A stretch of DNA of 64,000 nucleotides from Irpex lacteus (taxonomy: Eukaryota; Basidiomycota; Agaricomycetes; Polyporales; Irpicaceae). Under the pieces are notes generated by a model. The model searched no databases. It saw only the letters and a program-made list of their open reading frames with translations, and was not told the DNA's origin. Made by a program: the position numbers and the translations under genes. Below are positions 57,483 to 64,000 of this stretch, in pieces. How positions within the stretch are numbered: position 1 is the stretch's first letter; each line of letters begins with the position of its first letter. Where the stretch lies: positions 496,001-560,000 of the forward strand of contig MQVO02000001.1 of the NCBI GenBank assembly GCA_001986395.2, written 5' to 3'.

Positions 57483-59154
57483 ATGGATGACAGCATAGAG
57501 GCACCAAGCTTTGTTACTAAAACTGCGCTGTCTGACGAAAGACGCGAGGACGACGACGACGCACAGTCTTCTGGAGATGAAGATGAAGGACCGGACTGGA
57601 CTAAATTGCCGTGCGTTCACGATGCCGTTGACCTATGTTGTTGTTTCTGTGGCTGATTTAGGTGCTCTACATGCAGCTCCGCTGCTCGTCCGGTAATACC
57701 GAAGCGAGGAGAGAAAGATTTCGAGCCGAAAGTGAGCGGAGGATCAGGTCTTCAAAGACATGTTTTGGATCGAGCCAGGTCAGCTATGCTCGATGCACTA
57801 AAAGCAACCCGTACTACGTCAAAGTGAGTAGTATGACGTTCTTTGCTATGTGTACGAGGTGCTGATACTTTTGCAGTAAAAGCATGAGCTACGCGGTCTG
57901 GCATCCTGAGATTGCTCGCGCGCATGTCACGGTCGTTCGAGGGATACACTTCTCCACCATGGGACACTCCGTATCTAGAAGGGAGACGAGTAATAGCAAG
58001 GACATGCAGAAGGTTCATAAACGATTGGAGTTGCTCCCCGAAGAAGCTTTGTATCTTGTGGAACGGGGATCGTTGTTTTGCTGGAAGGATGTCCAGACGG
58101 AACCGATTGCTTCACCGGGTCTAGAGGACGTCGAAGGTGCACCTATGACGGTCCAGCAAGCATTCGCGGAGATGGTTGGCAAAGAAGACCTTACCTTGGA
58201 GAAGTACCAGGTAAATTCACTAGTGCTATTTTCAGTATACCGCTGACAAGCTCTTACCAGGTCTATTCGTACCTTAGACGACTTGGTTATGCGGTTACTA
58301 GGACTGTTCCTCCGTCAGAAGCGTACCCTACTGCTGCACCGTTTCCGTCACGGGAAGCTCAAGGGGCATTGAGTGCATGGAAGCGAATATGGCGTATTCT
58401 TGCCTGGCCATTCGCAAGTATAACAAGTCTTTTCGTGAGGTCATTCAACTGCTGGCGTCCACTCTACATCAGCCGATGGCTGAACCAAAATATCACTTAT
58501 CGTGCGTGATTAGACCACTCGCTACTCCGTAAAACTGACCAGTTACTATTACAGCATCGATATTCAAGTCGCTACGATTTCTGCCTTCAGGGTATAACGT
58601 ACCCCTGTACGTCAAGCCACCAGAAGCCCCTTCGCCCTACCAAGTATTCTACAATCTCTACAAGCCTTCCACCACCTTCAAGAAAACCGCACCGCCGGTC
58701 CCAGATTTCTCAATCGTAGTTATCAAGTATGAATTCCGATCTTTTCTATCATCTGTCTGACCGGTCAACTAACTGCTGTTCGCCCTTCAGTGCGCGGACG
58801 ACTCCGGTACCATCCCTCTCTGAGCTAAACGATCTCTTCGACATCCTCCCCGAGCTTCCTCCGCCGGTACCACGACGACGAACGTTGATTACGGACAAGT
58901 CGACGCCACCATCGTCCCTACCCGCGCCGTCGACAGCCCCTGCCATCAAACAGTCGTTGTTCAGTCGGCTTTCCCCATGGACGTGGTGGACGACGTCAAC
59001 GCCACCACCATCGCAGACGGCGCCACGCAGAACTAATCCTTTTGCGGTATTGAAGGCCGGTAAAAAGATGGTGGTGGTCGCTGCAGTAGATGCCGGTATG
59101 ATTAGCTTCTTCAGGTTTGGGCAAGGTGCATTCGAGGACTTCCCCATGAATTGA
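57483..59154 (+). CDS. SEN54: tRNA-splicing endonuclease subunit Sen54
   Basis: Sen54 is a structural subunit of the Sen2-Sen34-Sen15-Sen54 endonuclease that removes introns from pre-tRNAs. The start at 57483 is MDDSIEAPSFVTKTALSDER, followed by an acidic stretch and an intron. The conserved N-terminal domain is RPVIPKRGEKDFEPK, HPEIARAHVTVVRGIHFSTM GH and LLPEEALYLVERGSLFCWKD. VYSYLRRLGYAVTRTVPPSE is the family motif following it. SIFKSLRFLPSGYNVPLYVK and PSTTFKKTAPPVPDFSIVVI belong to the C-terminal part, and the end is AFEDFPMN with TGA at 59152-59154. About 465 residues in six exons is the usual size. The same window holds an intron-containing tRNA-Lys, a substrate of this enzyme. Confidence 0.88.
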
Positions 59155-62100
59155 CCGGTGATATACCGTTTTCTTCGCCTCGGTAGACCAAGCCTCTGGC
59201 CCTCAGTATTGTTTACCACCTACGGAATACGCATGTGCATGTCATTAACACCGCATGCTACGTTCTACGTAGTGGTACATTAACATTTGTATTCTTCGAG
59301 TCGGATTGCGTCAATGACATCGTCCACATGCACCACCCAATCATCACTCCCATCCCATACGGCGATCTTGCGGTAATCATTCCCCGCGGTGAATGCCAGA
59401 GAACGAGTACGTAGGATCACCAGGGATGTGTATTCATAAGAGCCATGTCTGGTTTAGACTAGGGTCCGCTTATCAATGTCCACTTGACATGCATCACCGT
59501 GCAATGACTCACCCCTCGTGGACGGAGGGTGGCATTGAATGGTGGCATGCTCAAAGATACCGATTTGAACACCTTGTTCTTTCACGCTAGTGTAAGTAGT
59601 ACGCCATTTGCCGTGTATAATGCGGATTATCGATATGCGCCCACGGATGTGCGGCATACTTACCCTTGAAGTCTCCCCGGCGGATATGTGGACTTTGTAC
59701 ATAGAGTTTGGCATTGACAGCAGTGCTTTCAGGCAACATACGACCATCGTGAGTACTGTCACCCAATGGCCGTGAGCATGCATACAGACACATAGTAATC
59801 GCGAAGGGGTTCCTGATCAAGAAAGCTGGCCACGGTAGTTCCTATACGATTCCGCTGAACGTCGACCAATGGAAGCACCGTTCTATACCTGTTCGTAGCA
59901 GGTTGATTGTGCATATGGCCGGCTGTAGAGTTTCTATTGGCCGATGGCATTCGGTTACACTACGAAGCCGTGGAAGCCAGAGGCAAAAACTCACCTTAAT
60001 TTATTGCTATCGTTCTTAAAACGATCAGTGCCCGTGAGATACAGGTACACTTCGTGTCTTCAACAGCCGTAGGTGTGAGAGGCCATGTCGTATTTTACGT
60101 GGGCGAGCAAGCTTCCGAGCTTCTAGTGTACTTCACCGAGCAAGAGTCTCGACAAGTCGGCCGACGAGTTGCACTATGCTGTGATAAGCTCGCAAGAACA
60201 CCTTCGAAAGATACATTCCGGTCAACGTAGACATGGTCTGGCTCTGTTTCGTTACATAGGCCCATACCGGCGAGGCCATATGCACGCGAGGTAGAGACGG
60301 ACTTCCGTGGCGGCCATAGGCACAGACTTCAACCCAGTATCAATTCAATCCATTCGTAGAGTCAGCTGACCAGTCGGTTTTGCTGGGTCAGCCACTTGTT
60401 TCAACGTCGTAACACTGCAACAGAATCCCCTCGGATCAGTCACAATCAAATTCACTAACCCGAAATGTACTCTCTTGACAATGCTCTAAGGCGCCCTTGC
60501 GTGCAACGTAATAAGTATTCGGCAGGGTGTGTCTATAGTCTAGACACCAGTATTGCTTGATTAAGACGGCCGAAGTTGACCCACTCCTTTGGTGCCTCGT
60601 AATATCTTGTTTTCAGGGTGAGCATGGCCTGTTCGTACGTGAGATGAGGGTCAAGATATGTCTGCTGAATTATGAAGAGTTGGGGCGTACTGTAAGTAAG
60701 TATGCTCGACGCGCGAGGCTCGGCTGGACTCAGTTTTGCTAGCGGGACCCACAGACGCACATACCGCGAAGTCTACGGCAGCAGCCGCATCCAAGTGAGC
60801 GTTCCGCGTGGGTCGGGAAAAACGACGGCTTACAAGTGATGTTACGAACGGGGATACATACTGAACGCATTACGGACCTGGCGAACCGCCCGAGTAGACA
60901 TTGCATGCGTATCTCGACAGGTACACAGCGGAGATAGCCGTAGTCAGAGCAGTCAAGGCCAGATACGACCGATTTGGACTTATCCCAATGTCCCAGATGA
61001 TTAGTCGGAAAGCTGTGGCCTTTCCTATGGAAACGCGCGATGTTGAGTCTGTGAGTTCTGCCAGTGTGTAATCGCGGTGAGGCTGTTATTCACAGGCCTA
61101 CGGTCGACATCCCGTCCGTAGCCTTTCCATGCATGTGAAGGCCAGACGTCCGTTATCACGCCACAAGTTGTCAATGAGAATCCTGAAGCTTGTCTGAAAG
61201 CTTGGTCCGTGATTAGTGGAGAGACTGACAATTGACTTACCCAGGACTACAGCAGCTGTACCATTGGCAAAACTTCGCGAATACTTGCGGACCGCGCAGG
61301 ACCGTTAGAGTTGTACTGAATTGTCCGCGGGAAAGTGTTGTCCGTCCAATGGGCAAAAGCACATGGATTTCTAGCCATCCTTACGACAATCAGCAGGATG
61401 CACAGCACATACACTAGTTGCTTACTTACCATGCCATAATGCAAGTTCAGTATGTCTTGCGCGGAACAGGAGTGAAACAATCAGACAGCGCTTTGCCATC
61501 ACACCCTGGCCTCCCAACAAGAAATGTTGATCATCTCAGTACCAGTCCTGTCGACAACAAGGCCTGTGATGGCAATGTTCATTCATAGCCTTAATTGTGC
61601 AAGCCAGGGACTTCTACATATCAAAGTCCATGGATGGATCTCCTACATTGAAAGTGAGCGATACGATGAGTCTATGAACATGATTACTACTTACCGCCCG
61701 CTTATCATAAAGCGTCAGACCAGACGCAACCTCGGTAGAATGACCCCAGCATCGTATCGTGCGTCCGACGGGGACGTAGCATGAGGATTTCGCTCAGCGC
61801 GGCTCGACCTCCGAAGCGGAGGATGGGAGATTGCGACGGGCGTCCAGCTCGTGAAGCCCAAGGCTGCCAATAGGATGTCCGGTACGATTCGGTGAACTGC
61901 GAGATAACGCAGCGTTCCCTCCATCAGAGCACCGCGGATACTTGCTGACTGGCTTCTTTGGTAACAAGGTATTAGCTCCAGGCGCCTTCGTGCGCGATTA
62001 AGAGGATGAGTTCAGGCTCTTCGTCACGGTCGCCCGATCGATGACTCACTGGAAGGTAAAACCTAAACGCATCGCCGAGCAAGTTACGAGTTAGTGAACG

Positions 62101-64000
62101 CATTCACATCATTGCGAGACCATTCGTACGATTGCGAAGAGTATGTTGGTGTGCATATAGCCTTTGCGGATAGCAAGACCCGTCGTGCTGCCACCTGAGC
62201 GGCCACCTGGCCGCTCAGGAGGACAGTACAAGGTACATCGCATGTGCATAGACTGCCTTTGAAGGATAAACCGTGCATGTACGCCGTAAGTGCGAATACG
62301 CCACCAGAAACCGAGCCCGAGAAACTGCCGCACGGAATGACGGTGCGCAAGGCGGGTAGGTTGCCTCGTCTATACTGCGTCCGAGGATAGATGGTTCGGG
62401 CTTCGCATCAAGATGGATAAGCCCAGTATGTACTTATCCTCAAGTGATAAGTGTCGGTCCCGATGAATGGTACATGGGATGCGGAGAATCTTCGTGGCTG
62501 GGACGATGAAGGAATAGGCAACATTGATAGACGTGTGTATGTTGGTTCTGAACCGCTCAGGCTCCCATAGGACGTGGGAGTTCCCCATGAACGGCCAGTA
62601 ATCCTGCATGGGATACTGTTTCCGTGATGATAGGACGGGACCTCAGGTTGGGAAGTGACTTCGAGGCAGCTGGAAGTGCGGGATGAGATCTTAAAGCTGC
62701 ATTGAAACCATTGAACGTACCGAGGTCAAGATCCCACAGTCGGTCATAAGGACGGGTCACCAGCTTCGGAGACGATATTGTACGCTGCATCGCGGTCAAT
62801 ATGGAGCCACGGACCAATGAGACTTCACTCTATCATATCCTGGCGGTGAATCATAGTCACTCGGAGACATCTCCTGTGACCCAACCCTTGCCTAAAGCGA
62901 CATGGCATCAGCTCATATCCTAGACTCAGATTTCGAGCAACGGCAACAATGATGAGCATACATACAGGCAGATTTAATTTAACAATACGGTGCAAGCAAT
63001 AGTCAGCTACCAGCCTGAAAATATGATCAGTACGTGAAGTGTAGATATTGGATGAACTGACCTATTAGAAAGCAGCCTCTCACGTCCAATCACGAGCCAA
63101 CTGCCTGAGAGAGCAACTTCCTGGCGATGCATTCCTCCAATACGGTCGCAATATACACTGTCGGAATGTTTCGGCGGGATCGAATCAGACTTGTCAAATT
63201 CCCAGCAGGCTCAACTGTTCTTCAGCCCGAACGACGCGCAGGTATTGGGCCCTGTCAACGTGAGAAGGGTCATCCAGCACGCAGTAAACAGCGACCTAAA
63301 ACATGCGGACCCTATACCGGAATGACCGAAGCCACCGTGAATTAGACTTCAGCCTTCCAGATGCCGCTGCCTTGGGCTTTTACGCACTCTTTGGCTCATG
63401 CACTACTTATCGTCCGGGAGCGGTGTCTTTATATGCGTAAGAAGAGCGAGGATAAGTTCATAAGAATGGTTAGACTGGTATGCAGGCTCACCATTTTGAC
63501 CGTTTCCAACGCGCGACGATCATGATTTTGAAAGAAACGTACGGCAGCTCGATACGAGTCCGCGGACGCGTTCTTCGTGTTCCTACAATACCGAACGTTG
63601 TGCGATATGTCTCCGTATGTTTGACAAAAACTTCTTTGGCTATTCCTGGGCCGTGTGAGGTACGTACGCATCAGTTGCCCGAGGACGTCTAGTCCAGGTT
63701 TACGGAAGAGATGCCACGGACGGTCTGTCCAATCATCCAATGAGTCGTGCAGACTAGCGTCCCAAGTACAGCGCTCCTCATTCATTATGGGCCGAGGAGC
63801 ATTGTACTTAGCCATCCAGTCTCAAGGGTTACAACAGTCATGCAGATGGTCGTGGTCGAAGTCCACGAGGGCGACTGATGACGATGACGAGGATGTCGGC
63901 CTCCGAAACAGGAAATAACCGACTTCGCTACGGCGGTCATTGATCTTGCCTGTTACTCTCATGTTCATTGACATTTCGCTTTCCGATTGGAGGACAACAT
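59155..64000. other. Right-hand 4.8 kb with exon-like fragments but no recognised gene
   Basis: Several minus-strand stretches look like exons but I could not chain them. A terminal exon at 59455-59280 ends FTAGNDYRKIAVWDGSDDWV, VHVDDVIDAIRLEEYKC and TAA. Others are PQLFIIQQTYLDPHLTYEQA (near 60700), GFSLTTCGVITDVWPSHAWK (near 61170), MARNPCAFAHWTDNTFPRTI (near 61370) and NTKNASADSYRAAVRFFQNH ending at a GTGAGC donor (near 63490). Plus-strand frames such as QQAQLFFSPNDAQVLGPVNV (near 63205) compete. This could be one or two multi-exon genes that I cannot assemble by eye, or decayed genes. Stops are frequent in all frames. Confidence 0.35.
59280..59455 (-). CDS. Probable terminal exon of an unidentified minus-strand gene
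   Basis: The frame is open from an AG acceptor near 59446 to TAA at 59280-59282 and encodes about 55 residues with ordered, non-repetitive composition (SLVILRTRSLAFTAGNDYRK, then IAVWDGSDDWVVHVDDVI). Upstream exons may lie at about 59590-59520 and 59880-59660. The family is not recognised. Confidence 0.35.

Noticed and set aside
59660..59740. An O-fucosyltransferase, from the peptide SPHIRRGDF on the minus strand
   Set aside because: Only this short motif matches; the surrounding fragments lack the other family motifs.
60900..61420. An alpha-galactosidase C-terminus, from the fragments FANGTAAVVL and YGRDVDRR
   Set aside because: The similarity is short, and the required upstream catalytic motifs were not found.

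Overview
The window looks like nuclear DNA of a mushroom-forming basidiomycete (Agaricomycetes). Almost every gene is split by many 45-70 nt introns with GTNNGY donors and CTRAY branch points. Genes lie close together on both strands. Small paralogous families (F-box proteins, TSN-motif membrane proteins) sit beside conserved eukaryotic housekeeping genes. No species can be named from the sequence alone.

Left part (1-9.0 kb): the 3' part of a serine carboxypeptidase (CPY type), a head-to-head pair of paralogous F-box proteins, a small element with terminal inverted repeats, and a mitochondrial membrane protein. At 9.0-9.7 kb lies an unusual locus: an intron-containing tRNA-Lys(UUU) followed downstream, in the same orientation, by a tandem array of six copies of its T-arm (the Pol III B-box) without the rest of the tRNA.

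Middle (10-26 kb): a large coiled-coil nuclear-basket protein (TPR/Mlp1 type), MOB1, cofilin, a stretch of degenerate ~310 bp repeats, and two paralogous mitochondrially targeted HMG-box-like proteins flanking a phi-type glutathione S-transferase.

26-39 kb: a membrane-anchored coiled-coil protein with duplicated exons, a TSN-motif membrane protein, a Ser/Thr kinase whose reading frame shifts at the APE motif, a small interrupted gene, and an F-box protein.

40-47 kb: a tandem duplication of ~2.6 kb. Each unit carries one TSN-motif membrane protein followed by the promoter and start of the mitochondrial S-adenosylmethionine carrier. Only the second carrier copy is complete, so the first unit ends in a relic.

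47-59 kb: a Hos3-like histone deacetylase, then a complete and apparently recent Mutator-like transposon (3,679 bp, 114-bp perfect inverted repeats, 9-bp target duplication, transposase with MULE and SWIM regions). It has inserted upstream of a RING-finger protein gene. Next comes the tRNA-splicing endonuclease subunit Sen54.

The last 4.8 kb (59.2-64 kb) contains exon-like fragments, mainly on the minus strand, but I could not assemble them into a recognisable gene. The most interesting observations are the B-box array beside the tRNA, the fresh MULE, and the segmental duplication with its truncated carrier copy.
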